From SZAS-79 sp963844255 (GTDB lineage: Bacteria > Pseudomonadota > Gammaproteobacteria > Burkholderiales > SG8-39): a stretch of 64,000 nucleotides of DNA. The translations under genes were made by a program, and so were the position numbers. Location of the stretch: the NCBI GenBank assembly GCA_963844255.1, contig CAWJNP010000028.1:6223-70222 (forward strand). Reading direction: 5' to 3'. Below, in pieces: positions 34,282-43,205 of the stretch; position 1 is the first letter of the stretch; each line of letters opens with the position of its first letter. Below the pieces are notes generated by a model, which was not told where the DNA came from, did not search any database, and worked only from the letters and a program-made list of their open reading frames with translations.

Positions 34282-34710
34282 TTACTTGACGACCGGCAAT
34301 CCGGCCTGTTGCCAGGCCGGGAATCCACCGGAAAGATTGACCACCTTCTCGAATCCGCGGGCGCGCAGCAGGGCAGCCGCCTTGCTCGCCCGGCCTCCCT
34401 CGTTGCACAGGACGATGACCGGCCGGGACTTCTGTTTCTCGATTTCCCCTGCGCGCTTTTCAATGTCGGCAACGGGAATGTTCTTTGCCCCGAGCATGTG
34501 CCCGCCCGCAAACTCGGCCGGGTCGCGCACGTCAAGTACCAGCGCGTCTTCCCGGTTGATCAGCTGCGTGGCCTCGAGCGTGGTCACCCATGGGCCGCCG
34601 GTGCCGCGGCGCAGATAGGGCCAGAGGAGCATCGCGCCGGAAACGAAGGCAACCGCGATGAGCATGATGTTGTTCTTGATGAAGTCCACGGGAACGGGAA
34701 AGGAGTCCAA
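34282..34710 (-). CDS. Membrane-anchored rhodanese-like protein
   Basis: A 142-residue protein with one N-terminal transmembrane helix (about 14-32) and a rhodanese domain carrying the active-site Cys102 in VIVLCNEGGRAS and the VLDVRDPAEFAGGHM segment. Single-domain rhodaneses transfer sulfane sulfur; this one sits in the usual gpmA-rhodanese-grxC-secB order of beta-proteobacteria. Its physiological acceptor is unknown. Confidence 0.9.
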   Translation of the reverse strand: MDSFPVPVDFIKNNIMLIAVAFVSGAMLLWPYLRRGTGGPWVTTLEATQLINREDALVLDVRDPAEFAGGHMLGAKNIPVADIEKRAGEIEKQKSRPVIVLCNEGGRASKAAALLRARGFEKVVNLSGGFPAWQQAGLPVVK

Positions 34711-34788
34711 GATGCCGCTGGGTCAGGTTCAGAAGGCCTATTATAGAATATGCAGCCTGCAAACGACGGCCGAACCCTCCAACCGCCC

Positions 34789-35539
34789 ATGTACAAGCTC
34801 GTCCTGTTGCGCCACGGCGAATCCGACTGGAATCGCGAAAATCGATTCACCGGCTGGACCGACGTGGATCTTTCGGCCCGCGGACTGGAGGAAGCGCGTG
34901 CCGGGGGCCGGCTGCTGAAATCCGAGGGCTACGATTTCGACATCGCGTTTACTTCGGTGCTGCGCCGGGCGATCAGGACGCTGTGGATCGTGCTCGAGGA
35001 AATGGATCGCATGTGGATACCCGTCGAGCACAGCTGGCGGCTCAACGAGCGCCACTACGGTGCGCTTCAGGGGCTCAACAAGGCCGAGACCGCCGCCAAG
35101 TTCGGCGAACAGCAGGTTCTGATCTGGCGCAGGAGCTACGACACGCCCCCGCCGCCGCTGACACGGGACGACCCGCGCCATGCGGGCGGAGATCCACGCT
35201 ACGCGCAGCTTGATTCCGGCGAACTGCCTCTGACCGAGTGCCTCAAGGACACGGTCGCGCGCGTGCTGCCTTACTGGAACGGTTCGATTGCACCTGCCGT
35301 ACGCTCAGGCCAGGCGTGTGATCGTCGCCGCGCACGGCAATTCGCTGCGCGCCCTGGTCAAGTATCTCGACGCGGTATCCGAAGGCGATATCGTGGGGCT
35401 GAATATTCCGACCGGCATCCCGCTGGTGTACGAGCTCGACGCAGACTTGCGGCCCTTGCGTCACACCTATCTCGGCGATCCGGAGGAAGTGGCAAAGCGG
35501 ATCGCCGCGGTTTCCAGTCAGGGGAAGGCGAAAGCCTGA
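34789..35539 (+). CDS. gpmA: 2,3-bisphosphoglycerate-dependent phosphoglycerate mutase, one frameshift
   Basis: Glycolytic enzyme interconverting 3- and 2-phosphoglycerate. The catalytic LRHGESDWNRENRFTGW motif begins at residue 7, with phospho-His9, and the ERHYGALQGLNKAE loop is intact. The second His motif VAAHGNSLRALVKYL and the NIPTGIPLVYEL strand are in another frame; one inserted G near 35314 explains it. The Met at 34789 gives the family start. It is probably a sequencing error, as the rest of the reading frame is preserved. envC follows 3 bp later. Confidence 0.93.
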
Positions 35540-35542
35540 GGC

Positions 35543-36773
35543 ATGAAGTTTGCGGTGCGCGGCATGGCCCGGTGCGCATCCGCCCTGGTCTTCTGCGCCT
35601 GCGCCGCCACCACCGTCTCCCTGTGTGCTGCGGCCCCGCGGGAGGTCGATGATCTCAACGCCCTGCGCTCTCGAATCGAGGCGCTCAAGACCGAACTCGA
35701 CAAGAAAGAAGCCACGCGGCGTGAATCGCGCGACGCGCTGCGCGAATCGGAGCGGGCGATCTCGGATGCGAATCGGGCGCTGCGCGCGCTCGAAACGGCG
35801 AGCCGCGGAGCGCAGGAGGAACTGGGGGAACTGACGCGCAGGCGCCAGGGCCTGGGTGAATCGGTGGCGCGCCAGCAGGCCGCGCTGGGACGCATGCTCG
35901 CGGCACGCTACGCCGCGGGCCCGCCGGACATCCTGCGGATCGCGCTTTCGGGAAATGATCCCAATGAGGCCGCGCGCAGCCTCGTCTACCTTGCCGCATT
36001 GTCAGGTGCGGTTGCGCGCCTGATCGGGGATTTCCGTGCCGGTGCTGCCGAACTGGACGGGATTGCGGAAACCGTGCGTGAAAAGGCGGCCCGGCTCGAG
36101 ACGATCGAGTCCGAAAAGCGCGACGAACGCAAGAAAATCCTGGCCGAAACGAACGAGAGAAAACGGCTGCTGGCGAGGCTTGCCGGGGATATCCGCAACA
36201 GCCGCAAGGAGATCAGGAATCTGCGGGGGGACGAATCGCGCCTGGCACGGATCGTCGAGGAAATCGGCAAGGTTCTCCTGAAAGCACCCGGTGCCGGTTA
36301 CGTTGCGACCCGGCGCAAAGGGGTGATCACCGAACGACTGCCGGAGAAAAGCACCGACGGAGCAGGGTCCGGCCTGTTCTCAAGTCTGCGAGGCAAACTG
36401 CGCCTGCCGGTGCGCGGGGAACTTGTTGCACGGTTCGGCAGTCCACGCAATGAGGGCAGAAGCGCATCGAAGGGCGTATTCATCCGCACGGCAGAAGGTC
36501 AGACCGTGAGGTCCGTCGCACCCGGACGTGTGGTGTTTCGCGGATTGGATGCGTGGTTTCGGAAATCTTCTTATCGTGGACCACGGGGAGGCCTACATGT
36601 CGGTCTACGGAAACAATGAGGCACTGCTCAAGCAACCCGGCGATACCGTGTCGGTTGGAGACCCGATCGCGACCGTCGGCAGTACCGGTGGGAGTGCCGA
36701 AACGGGCTTATACTTTGAATTGCGGCATCTGGGCAAAGCGTTCGACCCGCTGAGCTGGTCCGATCTCAACTAG
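35543..36773 (+). CDS. envC: Murein hydrolase activator EnvC/M23 family, one frameshift
   Basis: A periplasmic protein with a signal peptide (about 1-30), a long coiled-coil region (about 35-240) and a C-terminal LytM/M23 domain, the EnvC layout. EnvC binds the FtsX periplasmic loop and activates amidases. The LytM domain (RLPVRGELVARFGSPR to ETGLYFELRHLGKAFDP) crosses a frameshift near 36539 where one extra C is inserted. The catalytic zinc His residues of active M23 peptidases are not evident (VDHGEAYMSVYGNN), as expected for an activator. ftsEX is at 16.4-18.0 kb. Confidence 0.9.
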
Positions 36774-36801
36774 AGATCCCCACAGATCCGTATCCTGGAG
36801 C

Positions 36802-38259
36802 ATGTACATGGGCGGTAAAGACAGAGGTAGCCGGATCAGGCAGATCGGCCTGGTTCTCGTCGGCGCGTTTGCCGGGGTGCTGGTCAGCCTGAACTTTCAG
36901 GCCATTGCCGAGCGCACACGGTCGCCCCTGCCGATCGAGGAATTGCGCGCATTCACCGAAGTGTTCGGCGCGATCAAGTCCAACTACGTCGAAGAAGTCC
37001 AGGACAAGAAACTCATCGGCGAGGCCATCAACGGCATGCTGACAGGCCTTGACCCGCACTCGGCCTATCTCGACGCGGACGCGTTCAAGGAACTCCAGGT
37101 CGGGACGCAGGGCCAGTTCGGCGGCCTGGGCATCGAAGTCGGCATGGAAGACGGCTTCGTCAAAGTCGTTTCGCCGATCGAGGACACCCCGGCCTACCGC
37201 GCCGGCGTCAAGCCGAACGACCTCATCATCAAGCTGGACGAAACCCCCGTAAAGGGCATGTCCCTCAACGACGCAGTCAAGAAGATGCGCGGCAAACCCA
37301 ACACGCCGATCACGCTCACCATCGCCCGCAAGGGCGAACCGCAACCGCTCGTGATCAAGCTCCTGCGCGCGGTGATCCGCGTGCAGAGCGTCAAATCGAA
37401 AATCGTCGAACCGGGCTACGGGTATGTGCGGGTGTCCCAGTTCCAGGAAGCGACCGCCGAGAGTCTCGCGCGTGCGCTGGGCAACATGTACAAGGAAGGC
37501 CAGCTCAAGGGCCTCGTGCTGGACCTGCGCAACGACCCGGGCGGCCTGCTGTACGGCGCGGTGGCGATTTCGGCGACGTTCCTGCCGGAAAAGAGCCTGG
37601 TCGTGTCGACCGACGGACGCACCGAGGACGCAAAACGCAAGTATTTCGCCTCGCCGGATGACTACCTGCGCGGCAGCGGTCGGGACGATTTTCTCAAGGC
37701 TCTGCCCCCGGGAGTCAAGAACGTCCCGATGGTGGTGCTGGTCAACGGCGGCTCGGCTTCGGCCTCGGAAATCGTGGCGGGCGCACTGCAGGATTACAAG
37801 CGCGCCACGGTGATGGGGACGCAGAGCTTCGGCAAGGGCTCGGTGCAGACCATCATGCCGCTGGGCAACAGCACGGCGATCAAGCTCACGACCGCGCGTT
37901 ACTACACGCCAAGCGGGCGCTCGATCCAGGCGAAGGGAATCACGCCGGACATCATCGTCGAGGAGCCGGGCTCGCATCAGACGCGCCTGCGCGAGGCGGA
38001 CCTGCAGCGCCACCTGATGAACGACAAGGACAAGGAAGCCGAAGCCAAGGCCAAGGCAACTGCGAAGTCGGCTGCCGAGCGCGCAAAGGAAAGCGACAAG
38101 GACGGCGAGAAGGCGGACGATGATGCGAAGACGAAACCGATCGAGCTCGGATCGAAGGACGACTTCCAGCTGAAGCAGGCCATCGCCCACCTCAAGGGGC
38201 AACCGGTTCTGGGCCAGCCGCCCAAGACCGTCGCCGACGCCAAGGCCCCGGGCAACTGA
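36802..38259 (+). CDS. ctpA: Carboxyl-terminal processing protease (S41 family)
   Basis: A 485-residue periplasmic serine protease with an N-terminal signal anchor (about 14-35), a PDZ domain (about 100-185) and the S41 catalytic domain. The catalytic Ser lies in NGGSASASEI at 325-334 and the Lys is K345 in GTQSFGKGSVQ. The C-terminus is a Lys/Ala/Glu/Asp-rich linker (about 405-455) before a short conserved end. Ctp proteases trim envelope proteins. It follows envC by 28 bp, the usual gpmA-envC-ctpA order. Confidence 0.96.
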   Translation: MYMGGKDRGSRIRQIGLVLVGAFAGVLVSLNFQAIAERTRSPLPIEELRAFTEVFGAIKSNYVEEVQDKKLIGEAINGMLTGLDPHSAYLDADAFKELQVGTQGQFGGLGIEVGMEDGFVKVVSPIEDTPAYRAGVKPNDLIIKLDETPVKGMSLNDAVKKMRGKPNTPITLTIARKGEPQPLVIKLLRAVIRVQSVKSKIVEPGYGYVRVSQFQEATAESLARALGNMYKEGQLKGLVLDLRNDPGGLLYGAVAISATFLPEKSLVVSTDGRTEDAKRKYFASPDDYLRGSGRDDFLKALPPGVKNVPMVVLVNGGSASASEIVAGALQDYKRATVMGTQSFGKGSVQTIMPLGNSTAIKLTTARYYTPSGRSIQAKGITPDIIVEEPGSHQTRLREADLQRHLMNDKDKEAEAKAKATAKSAAERAKESDKDGEKADDDAKTKPIELGSKDDFQLKQAIAHLKGQPVLGQPPKTVADAKAPGN

Positions 38260-38274
38260 GCGCCGGAGCGGGTT

Positions 38275-39030
38275 GTGCGAGACGCGCAGTTATTGCGCTA
38301 CAGCCGCCATATCCTGCTCGATGAATTCGGCATCGAGGCGCAGGAAAAACTTCTTTCGAGCCATGCACTGATCGTCGGCGCAGGGGGCCTCGGATGCCCC
38401 GCAGCGCTCTACCTTGCTGCCAGCGGAGTCGGCAGACTCTCGATCGCGGACGGCGACACGGTCGATGCCACCAACCTGCAGCGCCAGATCCTGTACCGCG
38501 ATGCAGTGGTAGGAAAGCCCAAACCCGAAGCGGCCAGAGGCGCCCTGCACGAGGTGAATCCGGAAGTGCAGGTCGTTGCCCTGTGCGAGCGCGCGGAAGG
38601 CAGCCTGCTTGAATCGCTGGTCGCTGCCGCCGATGTCGTTCTGGATTGCAGCGACAATTTCTCGACGCGACATGCATTGAATCTCGCATGCGTGCGGCAC
38701 CGAAAGCCCCTGGTATCTGGAGCCGCGATCCGGTTCGATGGTCAGCTTGCCGTGTTCGACCTGCGCCGCAGCGACTCGCCCTGCTATGCGTGCCTGTTCC
38801 CCGAAGAGGCCGAAGCGGAGGACGTCGCGTGCGCCGTGATGGGCGTGTTTTCCCCGCTGACCGGGACGATCGGCGCCCTGCAGGCGGCTGAAGCGATCAA
38901 GCTGCTCACCGGGATGGGCGACACCCTCAGTGGACGACTGCAGATGTTCGACGCGCTGCACGCGCAGTGGCGCACGGTGCGCGTCCCGAAGGACGCAGGC
39001 TGCAGCGTGTGCGGTAAAGCTGAACTTTAG
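38275..39030 (+). CDS. moeB: Molybdopterin-synthase adenylyltransferase MoeB/ThiF family
   Basis: A 251-residue E1-like enzyme that adenylates the C-terminal Gly of MoaD or ThiS for sulfur transfer. The start is a GTG at 38275 giving RDAQLLRYSRHILLDEFG. The ATP-binding VGAGGLGCPAALYLAASG, DxDxVDxxNLxRQ-type GDTVDATNLQRQIL, and zinc-binding CYAC and CSVC pairs are present. No C-terminal rhodanese domain is fused. It follows ctpA by 15 bp as in many beta-proteobacteria. Confidence 0.93.
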   Translation: MRDAQLLRYSRHILLDEFGIEAQEKLLSSHALIVGAGGLGCPAALYLAASGVGRLSIADGDTVDATNLQRQILYRDAVVGKPKPEAARGALHEVNPEVQVVALCERAEGSLLESLVAAADVVLDCSDNFSTRHALNLACVRHRKPLVSGAAIRFDGQLAVFDLRRSDSPCYACLFPEEAEAEDVACAVMGVFSPLTGTIGALQAAEAIKLLTGMGDTLSGRLQMFDALHAQWRTVRVPKDAGCSVCGKAEL

Positions 39031-39103
39031 TTTTCTATTTCCGACCCTGCAGGCTGTCTTCCAGCCGATCTGTATGCCAAATCAGGCAACTCGGCAGACT
39101 GAA

Positions 39104-39640
39104 TCAGCCGATGTAGTGCCAGTGTCCGGCAAGTGTTTCCGACGGTTTCCTGGAAAAACCGCTGTGCGCGTAGGCGTGCAGGCAGCCGATCGAATAACGC
39201 ACCAGCGCCGCAGCGTGCGCGGCGGGATCGCCTGCATCCTGCGACGCCTCATGCGAAGCGGCAAGTTTCAGCGACTGCTTCAGGGTGGCCTCGAACCGGT
39301 CGAAGAACTGGTTCATGCGCGCCTGCAGGCGCTCGTGCTCTCCGACCAGGGCTTCTCCGGTGAGCACCCGCACCATGCCCGGATTGGTTTCCGCAAAGGC
39401 GAGCAGCGTTTCGATCAGTTTCGGTGCCTGGCGGCGCGGATCGGCCTCTTCCTCGGAGATCCTGTTGGCGAGCGTAAACACCGAACTCTCGATGAACTCG
39501 ATCAGGCCCTCGTACATCTGTGCCTTCGAGGCAAAGTGGCGGTAGAGCGCCGCTTCGGAAACGTCGAGCTTTTCGGCCAGCAGCGCCGTGGTGATCTTCT
39601 CCCGGCGCGGGGCCTCGAGAATCCCGGCCAACGCGAGTTG
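39104..39640 (-). CDS. slmA: Nucleoid occlusion factor SlmA, N-terminus lost at the junction
   Basis: TetR-family DNA-binding protein that blocks FtsZ assembly over the nucleoid. The helix-turn-helix KITTALLAEKLDVSEAALYRH and the GLIEFIESSVFTLANRI helix match SlmA. The family N-terminus (about 15-20 residues before the LAGILE segment) is missing: the frame runs without a stop into unrelated sequence at about 39,640, giving a hybrid open frame to 39904. The gene order moeB-slmA is normal for beta-proteobacteria, so the break marks the end of that genome in this window. Confidence 0.85.
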   Translation of the reverse strand, partial: QLALAGILEAPRREKITTALLAEKLDVSEAALYRHFASKAQMYEGLIEFIESSVFTLANRISEEEADPRRQAPKLIETLLAFAETNPGMVRVLTGEALVGEHERLQARMNQFFDRFEATLKQSLKLAASHEASQDAGDPAAHAAALVRYSIGCLHAYAHSGFSRKPSETLAGHWHYIG

Positions 39641-39665
39641 GGAGGATTCTCCACCTCCACGACCG
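39630..39665. other. Junction between beta-proteobacterial and planctomycete-like sequence
   Basis: Left of this point every gene follows a conserved beta-proteobacterial order with high GC. Right of it, base composition, codon choice and gene content change abruptly. The junction falls inside slmA, between the codons for GESSQ and LAGILE of a hybrid reverse-strand frame. No transposase, integrase, tRNA or direct repeat is visible here. It is best explained as a chimeric assembly point. Confidence 0.8.
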
Positions 39666-39868
39666 CCCTGGTTTTGGGGTGCTGTCACACCTTGAAGGGA
39701 CGACGCTTCCGCAATGGTCGGCTGATCGATCGACGACACGTCAAGATCGACACGGGCGATCATGCCTACCGGCAAGTCATCGGATATGGAAAGCTGCGCC
39801 TGAACACCGCTCGTAAGCAGTAGCCAGAGGCTGGCCGTTGCTACAGCACCAGTGATGTGATAGGGCAT
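39640..39868 (-). pseudogene. N-terminal fragment of an unknown secreted protein, fused to slmA
   Basis: From the Met at 39868: a signal peptide of about 24 residues (core VATASLWLLLTSG, cleavage near VQA-QLS), then VGMIARVDLDVSSIDQP and a Gly/Gln-rich end, where the frame becomes slmA. The C-terminal part of this gene is not in the window. Its composition and its location beside the HlyD genes suggest an envelope protein. I do not recognise the family. Confidence 0.5.
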
Positions 39869-39904
39869 CTCCGTCTTTCCACGGTGAAAGCGGGTGAATT
39901 GCAA

Positions 39905-40300
39905 TGAAAAGTCTCGGCAAGCAGCGACCTGAAGACGGCAGGAGATAAACCCTTGAATTTGTTATCGTCTTTCCCTTAGTGAGGATTTAACGATTTTGAC
40001 GATCACTAGGCATTTCGATACGACAATGATCCAGCCAATCGCACGCGGCGATGGGGCGACTGTCCGAAGCGTCCGGTCGCCGAGCAGGCATAGCGAACGC
40101 GTGACATGCCAGATCACCCGTTTATCACTCTTTGTGAGGGATGTGAACGACGGCAGACACTCTACTCTGTGACCAGCTTCGGATGCGGAAGCTTCAATCG
40201 TCCGCTCGAACGCTCGCGGCTTCGTGAATGTTAATCTTCCATCGCACGGCTTTTTGTCGGTCATCCCTTGGGATCGGACTCGACGTTAAAGGTAGTCAAA
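39905..40300. other. Intergenic promoter region of the efflux island
   Basis: About 400 bp without a supported gene between the reverse-strand fragment and the DUF3302 gene. An open frame at 39962-40264 on the reverse strand has no recognisable features. The region contains one copy of an operator-like motif at 40111-40141. Confidence 0.6.
40111..40141 (+). promoter_or_regulatory. Operator-like motif, copy 1
   Basis: ATCACCCGTTTATCACTC followed by TTTGTGAGGGA, about 160 bp upstream of the DUF3302-HlyD genes. It matches copies at 43001 and 48371. It combines a direct repeat of TCAC-type units about 11 bp apart with an imperfect inverted TCACTC/GAGGGA end. Confidence 0.5.
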
Positions 40301-40636
40301 ATGCTCGATAAAATCGCACTTTTTGTCATTTTCGCGATGCTGGTCATCGTCACGGTGGCGATCGTTATCATCGGATCGCTACCGGGCAAGATCGCTCGAA
40401 ATCGCAACCATCCCTGGCCTGATGCGGTCGACGTGGCCAGTTGGATTGGTTTGTTGACTGGCGTGCTGTGGCCGCTGGCGCTCGTTTGGGCCTACTTGCC
40501 CGTGCCGACAAAGTCGGGAGACGTCTCAGACGCTACTACCCCGAACGAAGATATCGCGACGCTGCAGAAGCGAATTGCTGAGCTGGAAGTCACGAACAAG
40601 CAGCTTCAGTCGCGGCTTTCGGAGGGTTCCGTATGA
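40301..40636 (+). CDS. DUF3302 inner membrane protein (YiaW-like)
   Basis: A 111-residue protein from the Met at 40301 (the frame opens at 40268). It has two transmembrane helices (about 5-27 and 44-66) with the DUF3302 signature LPGKIARNRNHPWPDAV between them and GVLWPLALVWAY in the second. The C-terminal tail is a short coiled coil. In E. coli the homologue YiaW is paired with the HlyD-type YiaV; here the stop overlaps the first HlyD gene by 4 bp, the same pairing. Function unknown; probably part of an envelope export or membrane-stress complex. Confidence 0.85.
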   Translation: MLDKIALFVIFAMLVIVTVAIVIIGSLPGKIARNRNHPWPDAVDVASWIGLLTGVLWPLALVWAYLPVPTKSGDVSDATTPNEDIATLQKRIAELEVTNKQLQSRLSEGSV

Positions 40637-41754
40637 TCGCCATTATTATGATCGGTTACATCGCTTGTGTGATCGTTGCTTTCAAGCTCGTCAAGATCAA
40701 AGTCACGCCATGGACGGTCGCTACGTCTGCTCTGATCGGTGTCGTCCTGTTGGGTGGCATCGTGATTGTATGGAAACAGGCAGCACCGTTTACCGAGCAG
40801 ATGATTCTACAGCGGCGCGTCCTGCAGATCGTTCCGGATGTTCGCGAGTACGTTACAAAAGTCCATGTGGAGGGCAACCAGCTGGTCAAAAAAGGTGACC
40901 CAATTTTTGACGTCCTGCCGGACCGATTCCAGGATGCAGTTGATCAATCAACGGCGCAGCTTGCCGCCTCTAAAGCGACCGTGTCACAAATGGAGTCTGC
41001 GGTGACCGCTGCTCAGGCAGCGGTAAAAGGGTCAGCCGCCGACACTGCCACTGCCAAGGCTAATCTCGATACTGCCCTGGCGCTGCAGGCAACCGAAGCG
41101 GGTGCGATCGCAAAGTTGAAGATCACCGAAGCCCAGCAGTCCTACATTGCCGCCCAGGCCAGTGACAAGGTCGTCGCGGCGCAATTAAAGAAAGTGCAGT
41201 TCTCACTCGTCTCGGCACAACGTTCCGTGGATGTCGCTCAGACGGGGTTGGACACCGCTAACTTCAATCTCGAAAGGTGCCACTACAACTCGCCGATCGA
41301 TGGAAGAGTTATGAATTTGCAGATCCGCGAAGGGACTGCCGTGTCACCCTGGCATTTCACATCGGTCGGCACGATCGAGGACATGTCTGATTCCTACATC
41401 CTGGCGATTTATCCGTCGAACCAGTTGAACCACGTCAAAGAGGGTGATGACGTGGAGATCGTGTTAAAACGGCTCCGTGGTCAACTTGCGACGGGCGAAG
41501 TCGAGAGAATCTTGAAATACTCTGGCGAAGGTGAATTGTTGCCCAGTGGGATCCTTCCAGTCGCCGCGACGATCGGATCGAAGGGAAAACTGTTCGTCAA
41601 GATTCGTCTTGATGATGAAGAATTGGCAAAACAATTGCCCTTGAGCTTGGCCGGAACCACTGCAATCTACACCGACTTTGGTGGGCCGTTTCAAGTCATC
41701 ACCAAAATTGTGGTTCGCGTTAAAGGCTGGACCTATTACATCCTGCCGCACTAA
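40633..41754 (+). CDS. HlyD family secretion/adaptor protein 1 (YiaV-like)
   Basis: A 373-residue membrane-fusion-type protein. The N-terminus has two hydrophobic segments (about 1-17 and 28-47), then a biotinyl-lipoyl-like half (VTKVHVEGNQLVKKGDPIFDV), a long Ala-rich coiled-coil hairpin (about 110-220), the second lipoyl half (YNSPIDGRVMNLQIREGTAV) and a beta-barrel domain. The C-terminus ends with a conserved TKIVVRVKGW-type segment also in the second copy. It forms an operon with DUF3302. No ABC, RND or MFS pump gene is nearby. Confidence 0.9.
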   Translation: MIAIIMIGYIACVIVAFKLVKIKVTPWTVATSALIGVVLLGGIVIVWKQAAPFTEQMILQRRVLQIVPDVREYVTKVHVEGNQLVKKGDPIFDVLPDRFQDAVDQSTAQLAASKATVSQMESAVTAAQAAVKGSAADTATAKANLDTALALQATEAGAIAKLKITEAQQSYIAAQASDKVVAAQLKKVQFSLVSAQRSVDVAQTGLDTANFNLERCHYNSPIDGRVMNLQIREGTAVSPWHFTSVGTIEDMSDSYILAIYPSNQLNHVKEGDDVEIVLKRLRGQLATGEVERILKYSGEGELLPSGILPVAATIGSKGKLFVKIRLDDEELAKQLPLSLAGTTAIYTDFGGPFQVITKIVVRVKGWTYYILPH

Positions 41755-41841
41755 AGATGCACACGAATTGATCGCTGAATTCGTCAGCCGCGATGCTGAA
41801 CAAGCTGCTACAGCACTGAAACAAAAAAAGAGAGTTCAATA

Positions 41842-42966
41842 ATGGTCACGCTCATCGGTATTGTCTATTGCTGCCTGGTTGTCATCGTATTCAAGGTGCT
41901 CAAGGTCAAAGTGTCTGCCACAACCGTGGCCGTTTCGATTTTGATCGGAGTGATCGTGTTAGGCGCAGTCATCATGGGTTGGCAGTTTTCGGCTCCTTTG
42001 ACCGATCAGATGGTCGTTAACCGAAGAGTGATTCCGCTTCAAGCCGAACAGAATTCCAAAGAATTGATCTCGAAGATTTACGTCAAGTCTGACGAACCGG
42101 TCACGAAGGGAACTGTACTGTGGGAGTTTGATAAGAGGCCCAATCAAATCGCGGTGAATCAGGCGACTGCCCAATTAGCAGTCTCAGAAGCGAAAGTATC
42201 AGAGTTGGTTGCTGAGCTGGAAGTCGCCACGGCCAGCGTGGATAAGGCGAAGGCCAATCGGGACTATCAGAAAGCCATGTTGGATACGGCGACCGAAATT
42301 CAAAAATTGGATCCTCAGGCCGTCGCCGCGTTAAAAGTCGAAGTCCAGCAGGAAACTTACTTGTCCGCGCAGGCTGCGGTCGAACAGGCAATTGCTGCCA
42401 AGCAGCAAGCGGCATTTGCCCTGAGCAGTGCCCAGGAAGGAATCAATTCTCTCCAGGCGCAACTCAGTCTTGCAAAGCTTAACTTGCAGCAAAACGATGT
42501 CATCGCTCCCGCCGACGGCTACGTCATGAACATGCAAGTCGTCGAAGGCTCGATGGCGACGTCGACAGTTGCGGGACCGATGGGCGTTTTTGTGGACATG
42601 TCCGAAACCCTGGTAGCCGCCGTCTTTCCCCAGAATTTACTGGCCAACGTTGAACCTGGAAACGTGGTCGAAATCGCCTTCAAAAGTCGTCCAGGTCAGA
42701 TTGCCACCGGCAAGGTCATCGACGTTATCGAATTTTCGGGTGAAGGGCAATTCACCCCCGCGGCTAAACTGCCGATCGCAGCCGACGTGGGATCGAAAGG
42801 GAAGTTGGTGGTCAAAATTTCGCTGGATGACAAAGAGGCCGCCAAAGAGTTGGCAATGGGAGGCGGAGGCACCACCGCGATTTATACGAACTCCGGCAAG
42901 CCCTTTCAAATCATCACCAAGATTGTTATTCGGGTCAAAGCCTGGACGAAGTACTTGCCGGTTTAA
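41842..42966 (+). CDS. HlyD family secretion/adaptor protein 2 (tandem paralogue)
   Basis: A 374-residue paralogue of the preceding protein with the same architecture: two N-terminal hydrophobic segments, lipoyl half (ELISKIYVKSDEPVTKGTVL), coiled-coil hairpin, second half (VIAPADGYVMNMQVVEGSM) and C-terminal barrel ending in KIVIRVKAW. The two copies align over their whole length, so they arose by tandem duplication but have diverged strongly. It lies 87 bp downstream of copy 1 on the same strand. Two adaptors may form mixed oligomers or serve different partners. Confidence 0.9.
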   Translation: MVTLIGIVYCCLVVIVFKVLKVKVSATTVAVSILIGVIVLGAVIMGWQFSAPLTDQMVVNRRVIPLQAEQNSKELISKIYVKSDEPVTKGTVLWEFDKRPNQIAVNQATAQLAVSEAKVSELVAELEVATASVDKAKANRDYQKAMLDTATEIQKLDPQAVAALKVEVQQETYLSAQAAVEQAIAAKQQAAFALSSAQEGINSLQAQLSLAKLNLQQNDVIAPADGYVMNMQVVEGSMATSTVAGPMGVFVDMSETLVAAVFPQNLLANVEPGNVVEIAFKSRPGQIATGKVIDVIEFSGEGQFTPAAKLPIAADVGSKGKLVVKISLDDKEAAKELAMGGGGTTAIYTNSGKPFQIITKIVIRVKAWTKYLPV

Positions 42967-43000
42967 ACGTTTTGTAGTTTCGCAGGCCCAGACCTGTCCT

Positions 43001-43027
43001 GGATCACTCGTTTATCCCTACTTGACG
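43001..43027 (+). promoter_or_regulatory. Operator-like motif, copy 3
   Basis: GGATCACTCGTTTATCCCT, sharing ATCACTCGTTTATC with the copies at 40111 and 48371. It lies about 180 bp upstream of the unknown secreted protein gene at 43206. The downstream half is less conserved than in the other copies. Confidence 0.4.
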
Positions 43028-43205
43028 TGGTGGCTGTGGCTTCCAGCCGCAGATAACTAGAGCACGACGCCGCAGCCACGTTCGTGCGACAGTCGTCAAA
43101 ACACGACTGGGATTCCTGTAAGTGTTGGTAAGTTTGCTTATACTGCGCGAGCCATTCTCAGCGTCCGTCCAATGTTGCGATTCGTTCTTTCCTGTGAGGC
43201 TTGAG

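Noticed and set aside
39104..39904. A genuine fusion of a signal peptide to SlmA
   Set aside because: SlmA is cytoplasmic and DNA-binding, its own N-terminus is lost, and composition changes at the same point; a junction artefact is more likely.
39962..40264. A 100-codon reverse-strand frame upstream of the DUF3302 gene
   Set aside because: It spans the operator-like motif and probable promoter; no homology-like features.
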